Origin: Shinella zoogloeoides
GTDB taxonomy: Bacteria; Pseudomonadota; Alphaproteobacteria; Rhizobiales; Rhizobiaceae
Direction: 5' to 3'
Assembly: GCF_030733845.1 (NCBI RefSeq)
Contig: NZ_CP132311.1
Coordinates: forward strand, 685,501-749,500
DNA: 64,000 nt
Below, one piece after another: positions 43,855 through 53,275 of this stretch. Under the pieces are notes generated by a model. That model ran no database searches, had not been told where the DNA came from, and saw only the letters and a program-made list of their open reading frames with translations. Position numbers and translations under genes: made by a program. How positions within the stretch are numbered: position 1 is the first letter of the stretch; every line of letters begins with the position of its first letter.

Positions 43855-45051
43855 ATGACGATTCTCCTTTCCAATGCCGAGGCCCGGCGCATCTTCCTCG
43901 CCCGCCAGGGCCTCAGCGCCCCGCCGGGCCGCCTGCTCGGCAAGGAGGGGCTGCTGCAGCTCATCCAGGACATCGGCTTCGTGCAGGTGGACAGCATCGC
44001 CACCGTCGAGCGGGCGCATCACCAGATCCTTTTCTCGCGCAACCAGACCTACCGGCGCGAGCATCTGGCGGAGCTGCTGGAAAAGGACGGCGAGCTCTTC
44101 GAGCACTGGACGCATGACGCCTCCATCATTCCGAGCGAATTCTTCCGCTACTGGAAGCATCGGTTTCGCCGCAAGGAGGCGTCCATCCTGGAGCGCTGGC
44201 GCAAATGGCAGGGCGAGGGCTTCGACAGGGCGTTCGAGGAAACCTACGAGCGCATTGCCGCCGGCGGGCCGGTTCTCTCACGCGACCTGAAGGTGGACGA
44301 CCACAAGTCGGGCGGCTGGTGGAACTGGCATCCGAACAAGACGGCGCTGGAATATCTCTGGCACACCGGCAAGCTGGCCATCGCCCGGCGGGAGAACTTC
44401 CAGAAGGTCTACGATCTCTCCGAGCGCGTGCTGCCGCCGCACCACCATGCGCCGGATGTGGAGCACGATGCCTTCGTCGACTGGGCCTGCCGCAGCGCCT
44501 TGGAGCGGCTTGGTTTTGCCACCCACGGCGAGATCGCCGCCTTCTGGGCGCTTATCTCGCCGGAGGAGGCGAAGGCCTGGGTCGAGGCGCATCGCGACGA
44601 GCTGCGCCCCGTTTCCATCGAGACGGCCGACGGCGGCAAGCCGCGGGGTGCCTACGCCTTTGCCGATTTTCCGGCGGGTCTCGGCGACATACCGGAGCCT
44701 CCGGCGCGTCTGCGCGTGCTGTCGCCCTTCGATCCGCTGATTCGCGACCGCAATCGCACGGAACGGCTCTTCGGCTATTTCTACCGCATCGAGGTCTTCG
44801 TGCCGGAGCCGAAGCGGCAATACGGCTACTATGTCTTCCCGCTGCTCGAAGGCGACCGCCTCGTCGGCCGCATCGACATGAAGGCCGACCGCAAGGCCGG
44901 CACGCTCGACGTCAAGCGCCTCTGGTGGGAGCCGAAGGTCCGCGTCTCGTCAGGGCGGTTGGAGAAGCTGGAGGCGGAGCTGGCGCGCCTTGCGAAATTC
45001 ACGGGGGTGGAAGGGGTGCGCTATCTCGACGGCTGGCGCGGGGAGGTGTAG
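43855..45051 (+). CDS. YcaQ-like winged-helix protein (HTH_42, DNA-glycosylase family)
   Basis: 398 residues from ATG 43855; an ATG six codons upstream is an alternative. Segment GFVQVDSIATVERAHHQILFSR and the later EHWTHDASIIP are the family core. Related proteins (YcaQ, AlkX, AlkZ) excise or unhook bulky DNA lesions including interstrand crosslinks. The catalytic Gln-x-Gln of that group appears only as QVD here, so glycosylase activity is doubtful. A mosaic repeat follows its stop. Confidence 0.8.
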   Translation: MTILLSNAEARRIFLARQGLSAPPGRLLGKEGLLQLIQDIGFVQVDSIATVERAHHQILFSRNQTYRREHLAELLEKDGELFEHWTHDASIIPSEFFRYWKHRFRRKEASILERWRKWQGEGFDRAFEETYERIAAGGPVLSRDLKVDDHKSGGWWNWHPNKTALEYLWHTGKLAIARRENFQKVYDLSERVLPPHHHAPDVEHDAFVDWACRSALERLGFATHGEIAAFWALISPEEAKAWVEAHRDELRPVSIETADGGKPRGAYAFADFPAGLGDIPEPPARLRVLSPFDPLIRDRNRTERLFGYFYRIEVFVPEPKRQYGYYVFPLLEGDRLVGRIDMKADRKAGTLDVKRLWWEPKVRVSSGRLEKLEAELARLAKFTGVEGVRYLDGWRGEV

Positions 45052-45093
45052 CCCGGCCGGAGTGGGAGTGGGCGACTGTGGCCGCCGTGACCA

Positions 45094-45228
45094 GGAAGAC
45101 CCCCTCTGCCTGTCGGCATCTCCCCCACAAGGGGGGAGAAAGCTTGAGGCTTGCTCTCCGGTTGATTTTTCATCGCCGAGGGTGCGGCCGGTTAAGTCCC
45201 TCCCCCTTGTGGGGAGGGGTTGGGGAGG
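45094..45228. repeat. Mosaic palindromic element B4
   Basis: CCCCCTCTGCCTGTCGGCAT and CTCCCCCACAAGGGGGGAG on the left, a core with CCGAGGGTGC, then CCTCCCCCTTGTGGGGAGGG and a second GGGGAGGGG on the right. Its reverse complement matches element B3 over most of its length, including the core. It fills most of the 222-bp gap before ribB. Confidence 0.75.
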
Positions 45229-45273
45229 GGCCTTTTGCCTCTGTAGCGCAGTTGCTTCGGTAGCGACCCCGGG

Positions 45274-46374
45274 TCAGCAGAGGTCCGTCGCGCTGATCGC
45301 GATGCCGAAGCCTTCGAGGCCGACATAGTGGCGCTCGCGCGAGGCCATCAGGCGGATCGAGGTGATGCCGAGGTCCTTCAGGATCTGCGCGCCGAGGCCG
45401 ATTTCCAGCCATTCGCTTTCGCGCGCCTGCGCCTCGTCATGGCCTTCGCGGTCGTGCATGCCCTTGCGGGCGGTCGAGGACTGGCCGACGCCGACCGAAC
45501 CCTCGCGCAGGTAGACGATGACGCCGCGGCCCTGCTCGGCGATGCGCTTCATGATGCTATCGATCTGCCGGCTCGCGCCGAAGACGTCGCCGCCGACATT
45601 TTCGAGATGCAGGCGCACGGGAATGTCGACGCCGTCGCGGATGTCGCCGAAGACCACGGCAAGATGCTGCATCGGATCCCAGGGCAGCGTGTAGGTATAG
45701 GCCTTCGCCTTGCCGTAGAGGGTTTTGAGGTCGAAGCTGTCGACCTGCTCGATCAGCGTTTCCTTGCGCTGGCGGTAGGCGATGAGATCGGCGACGGAGA
45801 GCTGCCTGAGGCCGTGCTGTTCGGCGAAATCCGCCACCTGCGGCCCGCGCATCACGGTGCCGTCGTCGTTGACGAGTTCGCTGATCACGCCGATCAGCGG
45901 CAGGCTGGCGAGGCGGCAGAGATCGACGGCCGCTTCCGTATGGCCGGAGCGCATCAGCACGCCGCCCTCGCGGGCGACCAGCGGAAAGATGTGGCCGGGG
46001 CGCACGAAGTCCGCCGGGCCGACATTGGGATTGGCGAGGTTGCGCACGGTCAAGGTGCGGTCGTCGGCGGAAATGCCCGTCGTCGTGCCGTGCTTGAAAT
46101 CGACGGAGACGGTGAAGGCAGTGGTGTGCGCCGAGTCGTTCTCCGCCACCATGGCGTTGAGGTTGAGGCGCTTGGCCTCTTCGCGCGGCATAGGCGTGCA
46201 GACGATGCCGGAGGTGTGGCGCACGATGAAGGCCATCTTTTCCGGCGTGCAATGCACGGCGGCGACGATCAGGTCGCCCTCGTTCTCGCGGCCGTCGTCA
46301 TCGGTCACGACGACGATCTCGCCGGCCTCGAAGGCGCGGATGGCATCGACGACACGCTTCTGGTCGTAGCTCAT
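45274..46374 (-). CDS. ribB: 3,4-dihydroxy-2-butanone-4-phosphate synthase with degenerate GTP cyclohydrolase II-like domain
   Basis: 366 residues. Residues 1-205 are RibB: DDDGRENEGDLI with the metal Glu, HTSGIVCTPM and GHTEAAVDL, making the four-carbon riboflavin precursor. Residues 210-366 align with RibA, but the three zinc cysteines expected around GGDVFGASRQIDSIM are absent (ECLTGD and RCDCG patterns are lost). So only the RibB activity is supported; the C-terminal part may be structural. Confidence 0.9.
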   Translation of the reverse strand: MSYDQKRVVDAIRAFEAGEIVVVTDDDGRENEGDLIVAAVHCTPEKMAFIVRHTSGIVCTPMPREEAKRLNLNAMVAENDSAHTTAFTVSVDFKHGTTTGISADDRTLTVRNLANPNVGPADFVRPGHIFPLVAREGGVLMRSGHTEAAVDLCRLASLPLIGVISELVNDDGTVMRGPQVADFAEQHGLRQLSVADLIAYRQRKETLIEQVDSFDLKTLYGKAKAYTYTLPWDPMQHLAVVFGDIRDGVDIPVRLHLENVGGDVFGASRQIDSIMKRIAEQGRGVIVYLREGSVGVGQSSTARKGMHDREGHDEAQARESEWLEIGLGAQILKDLGITSIRLMASRERHYVGLEGFGIAISATDLC

Positions 46375-46399
46375 GGCAGGCTCCTGTTTCAGGCGGCGG

Positions 46400-47497
46400 T
46401 TATTTCAGGCGGCCGGTCTGGCCGCGGTCGCGAAGATAATGATCTGCAATGGCGCAGGCGACCATGGCCTCGCCGATCGGCACGGCGCGGATGCCCACGC
46501 ACGGATCGTGCCGGCCCTTGGTGCGCACGTCGACATTGTTGCCGTCGGCATCGATCGAGCGGCGCTCGGTGAGGATCGAGGAGGTCGGCTTGATGGCGAA
46601 GCGGGCGACGACTGGCTGGCCGGTGGAAATGCCGCCCAGGATGCCGCCGGCATGGTTGGACAGGAAGATCGGGTTGCCGTCGTTGCCCATGCGCATCTCG
46701 TCGGCATTGTCCTCGCCGGTGAGCTCGGCGGCGCCGAAACCTTCGCCGATCTCGACGCCCTTGACGGCGTTGATCGACATCAGCAGCGAGGCGATGTCCT
46801 GGTCGAGCTTGCCGTAGATCGGCGCGCCGATGCCGGCCGGCACGCCCTCGGCGACGACCTCGACGACCGCGCCGACCGAGGAACCGGCCTTGCGGATGCT
46901 GTCGAGATACTCTTCCCAGACGGGCACGATGGCGGGGTCGGGCGCGAAGAACGGGTTGTCGTTCACCGTACCCCAGTCCCAGTTGTTGCGGTCGATCCTG
47001 TGCTTGCCGATCTGCACCAGCGCGGCGCGCACGGTCAGCCCCGGCACCACCTTGCGGGCAAGGCCGCCGGCGGCGACGCGCGCGGCGGTCTCGCGGGCGG
47101 AGGAGCGGCCGCCGCCGCGATAGTCGCGGATGCCGTATTTCACGTCATAGGCATAGTCGGCATGGCCGGGGCGGTAGCGCCGCGCGATCTCGCCATAGTC
47201 CTTGGAACGCTGGTCGGTGTTCTCGATCAGCATGGAGACCGGCGTGCCGGTGGTGATCATCGTCTCGCCGTCGTCGTCGAGCATCACGCCGGACAGCACC
47301 TTGACGAGGTCGTCCTCGCGGCGCTGCGTCACGAAGCGCGACTGGCCGGGCTTGCGCTTGTCGAGCCAGGCCTGGATTTCGGCGAGCGTGAAGCGAATGC
47401 CGGGCGGGCAGCCGTCCACCACGCAGCCGAGCGCCGGCCCATGGCTTTCGCCCCAGGTGGTGACGCGGAAAAGGTGACCGAAGGTGTTGTGCGACAT
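46400..47497 (-). CDS. aroC: Chorismate synthase
   Basis: 365 residues. It makes chorismate from EPSP with reduced FMN, the last common step to aromatic amino acids. Signatures: [18 protein letters not shown] (N-terminus), [15 protein letters not shown] and [16 protein letters not shown], and FAIKPTSSI near the C-terminus. It runs in the same direction as ribB with a 25-bp gap, so they are probably cotranscribed. Confidence 0.97.
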   Translation of the reverse strand: MSHNTFGHLFRVTTWGESHGPALGCVVDGCPPGIRFTLAEIQAWLDKRKPGQSRFVTQRREDDLVKVLSGVMLDDDGETMITTGTPVSMLIENTDQRSKDYGEIARRYRPGHADYAYDVKYGIRDYRGGGRSSARETAARVAAGGLARKVVPGLTVRAALVQIGKHRIDRNNWDWGTVNDNPFFAPDPAIVPVWEEYLDSIRKAGSSVGAVVEVVAEGVPAGIGAPIYGKLDQDIASLLMSINAVKGVEIGEGFGAAELTGEDNADEMRMGNDGNPIFLSNHAGGILGGISTGQPVVARFAIKPTSSILTERRSIDADGNNVDVRTKGRHDPCVGIRAVPIGEAMVACAIADHYLRDRGQTGRLK

Positions 47498-47622
47498 GAG
47501 CGGACCCGGACCCGAAAGAAACTGTGCCCTCTCTTAGTGGAAAAGGCGGGGGCGGGACAAGGGTTTCGCGACACGAGGATGGTCTCCAGTGCTGTTCTTT
47601 TCGGTGTCCGATGTCGTGGCTC

Positions 47623-47777
47623 ACCCCCCTCTGCCCTGCCGGGCATCTCCCCCTCAAGGGGGGAGATTGGATGGAGCGAGGTCGCGACCATCGTGGACGC
47701 TGCAATTTGAGCGAGGTTCCCGCCTCTTGCCGATCTCCCCCCTTGAGGGGGAGATGCCCGGCAGGGCAGAGGGGGGT
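47623..47777 (+). repeat. Type A palindromic mosaic element, copy 5 (plus orientation)
   Basis: 155 bp, standard 45-bp arms, core more diverged than copies 1 and 3 but still readable (GACGCTGCAATTTGAGCGAG). It separates aroC from the GGDEF-EAL gene and ends 18 bp before the latter's stop, so it could act as its terminator. Confidence 0.85.
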
Positions 47778-47794
47778 ATGAAACCCGCCAATCT

Positions 47795-50700
47795 TTATGA
47801 AGCCAGCGCCCAGCGCATCTCGCTGCCGAAGGCCAGGAAGGCCTCGCGGGAGAGGGGCTTGGCGAAGGCGTAGCCCTGCAACAGGTCGCAGCCGAGCAGG
47901 CCGAGCATTTCGGCATGCTCCATCGTCTCCACGCCTTCCGCGACGATCTCGATGCCGAGCGAGCGGCCGATCTCGATGATAGAGCGCACCAGAGCCTGCT
48001 CGTTGTGCGAGGAAAGGATGGGCGCGACGAGCTGGCGGTCGATCTTCAGCCGCTTGGGCTTCAGTTTCAGCAGGCTGACGATGGAGGTATGGCCGGTGCC
48101 GAAATCGTCGATTTCGATGTCGATGCCGAGCGCCTTGATCCGCTCGATATTGGAGAGCACCACGTCGTCGCTTTCGTCGAGGAAGATCGATTCCACCAGC
48201 TCGAAGGAAATCTGGCCGGGCTGGATCGAAAGTCCCGTCAGGCTCTCGACCAGGCTCTCGTCGCGCAGCCGCCGGGCCGACACGTTGACCGAGATCTTCG
48301 GCATGATGAGGCCCTGCGCCGCCCAGCGGGCGCAGTCGAGAAGTGCCTTTTCCAGCACGATCCGGTCGAGCGTCGCCATGACGTTGAGGTCTTCGGCGAT
48401 CTTGAGGAAGCGGTCGGGGGTGAGCAGCCCGTCGCGCGGATGGTTCCAGCGGATGAGCGCCTCGGCCCCGGCGAGCTTCAGCGTGCCGGCATCGATCTGC
48501 GGCTGGTAGTAGGGCACGAATTCGTTGTTCTCGATGCCCGCCAGGATGTCGTCGGCGATGCGCTTGTTCGAGATGATCTCGGCCTGCAGCGCCTCGGTGA
48601 AGAATTCGTGCCGGCCCCGCCCGAGCGCCTTGGCGCGGTAGAGCGCGATGTCGGCGTTGACGAGCAGCTTTGCCGTGTCGACCGCGCGGCCTTCGGCAAG
48701 CGCGATGCCGATGCTGACGCCGAAGCGGCAGAGATGGCCTTCGTAATCGACCGGCTGCTGCATCAGGCCGATGATGCGGCGGGCGAGCGCGCTGAGATAG
48801 GCCTGGTCGGTCATGTCGCCGACCACCACCACGAATTCGTCGCCGCCGATGCGCGCCACGAGATCGCCCTTGCGCACGGAAGAGCGCAGCACCTGCGAGG
48901 CGTGCACCAGCAGCGCGTCGCCGGCGGCGTGGCCGAGCGTGTCGTTGATCTGCTTGAAGCGGTCGAGGTCGATGTGGAGGATGCCGACATGCACGTCCGC
49001 GCCCATGCTGCGCTCCGCGATGCCTGTCAGCTCGTCGTCGAGCTTGCGCCGGTTGCCGAGCCCGGTCAGCGGGTCGTGCAGCGCATTGTGCTCGATGCGG
49101 TCCTTGGCCTGTTCCAGCTCGATGTTCTTGGCGTCCGCCTGTTTCTTCGCCGCCTTGAGGTTCTCCTTGAGGATCACGTCCTCCGTCACGTCGAAGGCGA
49201 TGCCGATCAGCTTGCGGCCGTCCGGGCCGTGATGGATCTTGCCGACGGAGCGCACATGGCGCACGGCCCCGCCAGGCAACAGGATCCGCGCCTCGTGCAC
49301 ATAGGGCAGGTCCTGCTCGATGCAGCGGTCGACATTCTCGATCATGGCGCCGCGGTCGTCCGGATGGATGACGCCGAGCCAGGCTTCGCGCGTGACGAGA
49401 CCGTCGGTGTAGGTAAGGCCGTAGAGCTGGTGCATGCGGGCGTCCCACAGCGTCTGCTCCCGGTCGAGATCGGCCTCCCATAGGCCGCACTGGTAGGAAT
49501 CGAGCGCGAGGTCGAGGCGCCGGGTGAGCTTGGCAAGCTCGGTGTTCTGGATTTCCGCATGCTCCTTGGCGCTCTGGAGCGCCTGGTTGAGCAGCACGTC
49601 CTCGGTGACGTCCCAGCTGATGCCGGTCAGCTTCTCCTCGCCGTTCGGCCCGACGAGGCGCGAACCGACATTGCGGATATAGTGCCAGCTGCCGTCGGGC
49701 ATGAGGATGCGGTATTGCGACTTGTAGTCGTTGCCGCCGGCGCGGATGAGGTCCATTTCGCCCTTGGCGATGGCGACGTCGTCCGGATGGAGCACGGAGC
49801 GCCATTCCGCATCGTGCGGCGTCTCGTTCTCCGGGAAACCGTGCAGCCGGTGCATCTGCGCATCCCAGTTGCGCGCGCCGGTCGAAAGCTCGATTTCCCA
49901 GATGCCGATCTTGGAGGCATCGAGCGCGACGTCGAGGCGCTGCGAGAGAGACTGCACCTGCCGCTCGCGCGCCTTGATGCGGGCGATGTTGCGCTGGCGC
50001 TCGCCGACGAGACCGCCGGTCAGGAAGATCGGTACGATGATGACGAGGGCGGCGGCGATAATGCTCAGCCGGACCTGCGTGCGGTTTTCCGGCGGATGAT
50101 GCCAGCCCTTCGACGGAATGGCGGCGAGCTCCCAGCGGCCGCCGGGAAAGTCGAGCACCTGCACCACCGGCTCGTTCTCGAAGACATCGGCATCGCCGAA
50201 GAACGGATCGACGATGTTGTCGGGCACGCTGACGTCGCGGATGGCAAGCTCGATATCGGGCTCGTGCTGCGGCATGCCGGGCCGGCGGTGGCGGGTCGGG
50301 TCGATCAGGCCGGCATCGGTGAACAGCTTGCGCTCGTCGATCAGCCCGTCGATGTAACCCCAGAAATAGTGCCGCGCCTCGACATTGGTGAAGACAGGCA
50401 TGAAGAGATTGAAGCCGCGTCCGCCCCTGGCGAATTCGACCGGGCCGAACATCAGCGGCCGGCCGCGCGAGCGGTCGGCCTGGGCGGCGCGGCGGAAGGA
50501 GGGGAAGCGGTTGAAATCGGTGCCGAGATAATGCTCGCCCGCATCGGTCGGAAACGCCTGGGCGACCTTTGCGGCGGGGGCCACGCCTACGCGGCGGAAA
50601 TGGGTGTTCTGCAGCATCAGCTTGCGGGCGAAGACATTGAATTGCAGCGTCGCCTGTTCCGGCGCCACGGCGAACATGTTGGCGACGCTGCGCAGCGCGA

Positions 50701-50923
50701 CGACGTCGCTGTTGACCTCGCTCTGGAGCCGGGCGCTGACCAGCGCGAGGTCGCCCGCGACATGGCTTTGCAGTTCGTTGCGGTAGACGGCTTCGTTCTG
50801 CCGCTCGTAGAGGATGCTTGCCGTGAGGATGACGCAGCCGGCGATCGCCGCGGGAACGAGCGAGGGGCGTGCCCACTCGGCAAGCGACGCCAGATAGCGT
50901 TGGATGGCGTCGGTCAAAGGCAA
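47795..50923 (-). CDS. CHASE-PAS-PAS-GGDEF-EAL cyclic-di-GMP enzyme
   Basis: 1042 residues from TTG 50923 (GGGGA 8 nt upstream). Transmembrane helices at about 22-40 and 287-307 enclose a periplasmic CHASE-like sensor. Two PAS domains follow (around 330-460 and 460-580). GGDEF (693-697) is intact with an RxxD inhibitory site (RKGD) five residues before it; EAL begins at 821, with later DDFGTGH and EGVE supporting an active phosphodiesterase. Net activity cannot be predicted. Confidence 0.92.
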   Translation of the reverse strand: MPLTDAIQRYLASLAEWARPSLVPAAIAGCVILTASILYERQNEAVYRNELQSHVAGDLALVSARLQSEVNSDVVALRSVANMFAVAPEQATLQFNVFARKLMLQNTHFRRVGVAPAAKVAQAFPTDAGEHYLGTDFNRFPSFRRAAQADRSRGRPLMFGPVEFARGGRGFNLFMPVFTNVEARHYFWGYIDGLIDERKLFTDAGLIDPTRHRRPGMPQHEPDIELAIRDVSVPDNIVDPFFGDADVFENEPVVQVLDFPGGRWELAAIPSKGWHHPPENRTQVRLSIIAAALVIIVPIFLTGGLVGERQRNIARIKARERQVQSLSQRLDVALDASKIGIWEIELSTGARNWDAQMHRLHGFPENETPHDAEWRSVLHPDDVAIAKGEMDLIRAGGNDYKSQYRILMPDGSWHYIRNVGSRLVGPNGEEKLTGISWDVTEDVLLNQALQSAKEHAEIQNTELAKLTRRLDLALDSYQCGLWEADLDREQTLWDARMHQLYGLTYTDGLVTREAWLGVIHPDDRGAMIENVDRCIEQDLPYVHEARILLPGGAVRHVRSVGKIHHGPDGRKLIGIAFDVTEDVILKENLKAAKKQADAKNIELEQAKDRIEHNALHDPLTGLGNRRKLDDELTGIAERSMGADVHVGILHIDLDRFKQINDTLGHAAGDALLVHASQVLRSSVRKGDLVARIGGDEFVVVVGDMTDQAYLSALARRIIGLMQQPVDYEGHLCRFGVSIGIALAEGRAVDTAKLLVNADIALYRAKALGRGRHEFFTEALQAEIISNKRIADDILAGIENNEFVPYYQPQIDAGTLKLAGAEALIRWNHPRDGLLTPDRFLKIAEDLNVMATLDRIVLEKALLDCARWAAQGLIMPKISVNVSARRLRDESLVESLTGLSIQPGQISFELVESIFLDESDDVVLSNIERIKALGIDIEIDDFGTGHTSIVSLLKLKPKRLKIDRQLVAPILSSHNEQALVRSIIEIGRSLGIEIVAEGVETMEHAEMLGLLGCDLLQGYAFAKPLSREAFLAFGSEMRWALAS

Positions 50924-51207
50924 GAAGAAAGTCCCCGGTTGTGGCGAAACCGTACGGGAGGCTCCCTTAAAATTGCATTTATAAGCAACTGAAATACTTG
51001 TACTTCCCCGCTCGTACCTTGCGCCCCGTCAAAGGGGAGGCGGATTTGTCCGACAATCCGGGGGATGACGCCGTGGGCCGCCTTGATTCGCCGTCCCTTT
51101 CCGGCCATCCATTCCATCTGGGGCATGGAACGGGCGAATTTCGCCATATTTGGGGGGCATCTGACGTGACCGGCAAAAAGACTGATTCATTTCCAGGGGT
51201 TCGTACG

Positions 51208-51468
51208 ATGCGGTTGCTGATCGCTGCACTGATGGCTATGGCCGTTTTCCTTTCGCCGCTCGCCGCTTCCGCGGAAAGCGCCGACGTCGAGGCCGTGATC
51301 ACCAATGTGGACACGACCAATCTCAGCCTGTCGCTCGACGACGGCAAGAAGTACCAGGCGCCGGAAGAATTCAATTTCGAGGGGCTGGAACCGGGCGTGA
51401 AGGTGCTGGTGTTCTACACCGAAGTCGACGGCAAGCGCGTCATCAACGATCTCGAAGTTCTTCAGTAA
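51208..51468 (+). CDS. DUF1344 secreted small protein
   Basis: 86 residues, AGGGG 8 nt before ATG. A signal peptide MRLLIAALMAMAVFLSPLAA ends at ASAES. The mature part VEAVITNVDTTNLSLSLDDGK and KVLVFYTEVDGKRVINDL is the DUF1344 pattern, a small OB-like beta domain. Function unknown. The 284 bp upstream, between this gene and the GGDEF-EAL gene, hold no gene that I can support. Confidence 0.85.
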   Translation: MRLLIAALMAMAVFLSPLAASAESADVEAVITNVDTTNLSLSLDDGKKYQAPEEFNFEGLEPGVKVLVFYTEVDGKRVINDLEVLQ

Positions 51469-51488
51469 GGCGCGGGCGAGTTTGGCAC

Positions 51489-51643
51489 ACCCCCCTCTGC
51501 CCTGCCGGGCATCTCCCCCTCAAGGGGGGAGATCGGATGGGGCACCGCTTCGCCCATCTCAAACGCTGCTATTCGAGTTAGGTTCTTGCCTCCTGCCAAT
51601 CTCCCCCCTTGAGGGGGAGATGCCCGGTAGGGCAGAGGGGGGT
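51489..51643 (+). repeat. Type A palindromic mosaic element, copy 6 (plus orientation)
   Basis: 155 bp. The right arm has one change (GCCCGGTAGGGC) that breaks an otherwise perfect inner palindrome. The core matches the family. It lies between the convergent DUF1344 and phosphatase genes. Confidence 0.85.
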
Positions 51644-51670
51644 AAAGCCCCACGCTCCGCCTGGAGATAT

Positions 51671-52252
51671 CTACAGCCAGTTCATCCCCGTCCCGTCGAG
51701 GCGCAGGATACGGTCCTGGTGGATCGGGGTGTTGGCCGCTTCTTCCTCATCCATGCCGTAAAGGCGGAAGGCCGCGCGGAAGACGCCGCCATGGCTGACG
51801 CAGACCGTGGGCCGCGTCACGTCGGCGAGGAAGGAACCGATGCGCCACGAGAGGATCTCGTAGCTTTCCGCCGCTTCGCCCGGCGGGATGAAGTTCCATT
51901 TGGCCCGTCCGCGTTCTTCCACCCGCTCCGGCGTGCTCTCCCGCAGTTCCGCGAGCGTATGGCCTTCCCAGTCGCCGAAGGAGAGTTCGACGAGGCGCGG
52001 ATCGGTGCGGTAGGCGAGGGGAGGAAGGTCCATGGCGCGGCGCAGGATCTCCATCGTCTCGCGCGTGCGCCCGAGCGGACTTGCCACGAAGTCGAAGTCG
52101 GAAACCGTTTTGCCGAGAATGCCCTTGAGGGCGAGGCCGTTGCCGGCCGCCTGCTGGCGGCCGGTATCGTTGAGCGGGATGTCCTTCTGGCCTTGCAGCC
52201 TGCCTTCTGCATTCCACGCGGTCTGGCCGTGGCGGATCATGTAGATGAGCAA
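51671..52252 (-). CDS. Histidine phosphatase (phosphoglycerate mutase-like) protein
   Basis: 193 residues. The catalytic RHG (Arg7-His8-Gly9) starts the protein in MLIYMIRHGQTAWNAEGRLQ, and the second histidine is in TVCVSHGGVFRAAF near the C-terminus. The SPLGRTRETME segment supplies the conserved Arg. Such enzymes may be cofactor-dependent mutases, CobC-type or broad phosphatases. It lies 16 bp downstream of fabI and is likely cotranscribed with it. Confidence 0.9.
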   Translation of the reverse strand: MLIYMIRHGQTAWNAEGRLQGQKDIPLNDTGRQQAAGNGLALKGILGKTVSDFDFVASPLGRTRETMEILRRAMDLPPLAYRTDPRLVELSFGDWEGHTLAELRESTPERVEERGRAKWNFIPPGEAAESYEILSWRIGSFLADVTRPTVCVSHGGVFRAAFRLYGMDEEEAANTPIHQDRILRLDGTGMNWL

Positions 52253-52268
52253 GGCAACGTCCCGGCGA

Positions 52269-53087
52269 TTAGTCCTTGACGACGGAAATGTCCGGCGCGT
52301 CCACGGCCTTCATGCCGATGACATGGTAGCCGCTGTCGGCATGGTGCGTCTCGCCGGTCACCGAGCGCGACAGGTCCGACAGCAGGTAGAGGCCGACATC
52401 GCCAACTTCCTCGATGGTGACGGTGCGGCGCAGCGGCGCATTGTACTCGTTCCACTTGAGGATATAGCGGAAATCGCCGATGCCGGAGGCCGCGAGCGTC
52501 TTGATCGGGCCGGCCGAGATGGCGTTGACGCGGATGTTCTTCGGGCCGAGGTCGACTGCGAGGTACTTCACGCTCGCCTCGAGCGCGGCCTTGGCAACGC
52601 CCATGACGTTGTAGTTCGGCATGACCTTCTCTGCGCCGTAATAGGTCAGCGTCAGCATCGCGCCGCCGTCGGTCATCAGCTTTTCCGCCCGCCGCGCGAC
52701 CGAGGTGAAGGAATAGACCGAGATCTGCATCGTCTTGGCGAAGTTGCCGGGCGTGGTGTCGACATAGCGGCCGGTCAGCTCGTCCTTGTCGGAAAAGCCG
52801 ATGGCATGCACGATGAAGTCGATCTTGCCCCACATCTTCTCGATATTGTCGAAGACCGCGTCGATCGACGCCTCGTCGGAAACATCGCAGTCGCCGGCCA
52901 GCACCGCGCCGATTTCGGCGGCCAGCGGCTCGACGCGCTTCTTCAGCGCATCGCCCTGATAGGTGAAGGCGATTTCGCCGCCCTGCGCGTGGATTGCCTT
53001 GGCAATGCCCCAGGCGATGGAGCGGTTGTTGGCGACGCCCATGATGACGCCGCGCTTGCCCTTCATCAGACCAGATGCCTGAACCAT
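52269..53087 (-). CDS. fabI: NADH-dependent enoyl-ACP reductase
   Basis: 272 residues from ATG 53087 (GGGG upstream). FabI reduces enoyl-ACP in each cycle of fatty-acid synthesis and is the target of triclosan. The cofactor motif GVANNRSIAWGIA (17-29), the catalytic pair Tyr159-x6-Lys166 in YNVMGVAK and the LTYYGAEKVMPNYN loop are all present. SAGPIKTLAASGI follows. It is upstream of the phosphatase gene. Confidence 0.96.
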   Translation of the reverse strand: MVQASGLMKGKRGVIMGVANNRSIAWGIAKAIHAQGGEIAFTYQGDALKKRVEPLAAEIGAVLAGDCDVSDEASIDAVFDNIEKMWGKIDFIVHAIGFSDKDELTGRYVDTTPGNFAKTMQISVYSFTSVARRAEKLMTDGGAMLTLTYYGAEKVMPNYNVMGVAKAALEASVKYLAVDLGPKNIRVNAISAGPIKTLAASGIGDFRYILKWNEYNAPLRRTVTIEEVGDVGLYLLSDLSRSVTGETHHADSGYHVIGMKAVDAPDISVVKD

Positions 53088-53275
53088 GGTTTGCCCCCTG
53101 ATAGCTAGAAGCAATTCCAGCAAAAAGCGCCAAGCGGCGGCGTGTTCGGAATTGCTTGAAATAAGTCGAAATTGCCTATGGCATAGGCGGCAATGCGGTT
53201 CAAGCGCGTGAGGGTTCAGGAACTGTTAGCATCCGTAACAATGGGTGCATCTTTCACGCAAGGGTCATAAATCGA

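Noticed and set aside
47145..50876. Long open frame antisense-shifted to the aroC and GGDEF-EAL genes (over 1200 codons)
   Set aside because: It is a GC-rich shadow frame with Arg/Pro/Ala-dominated composition and no domain; the overlapping genes have clear families.
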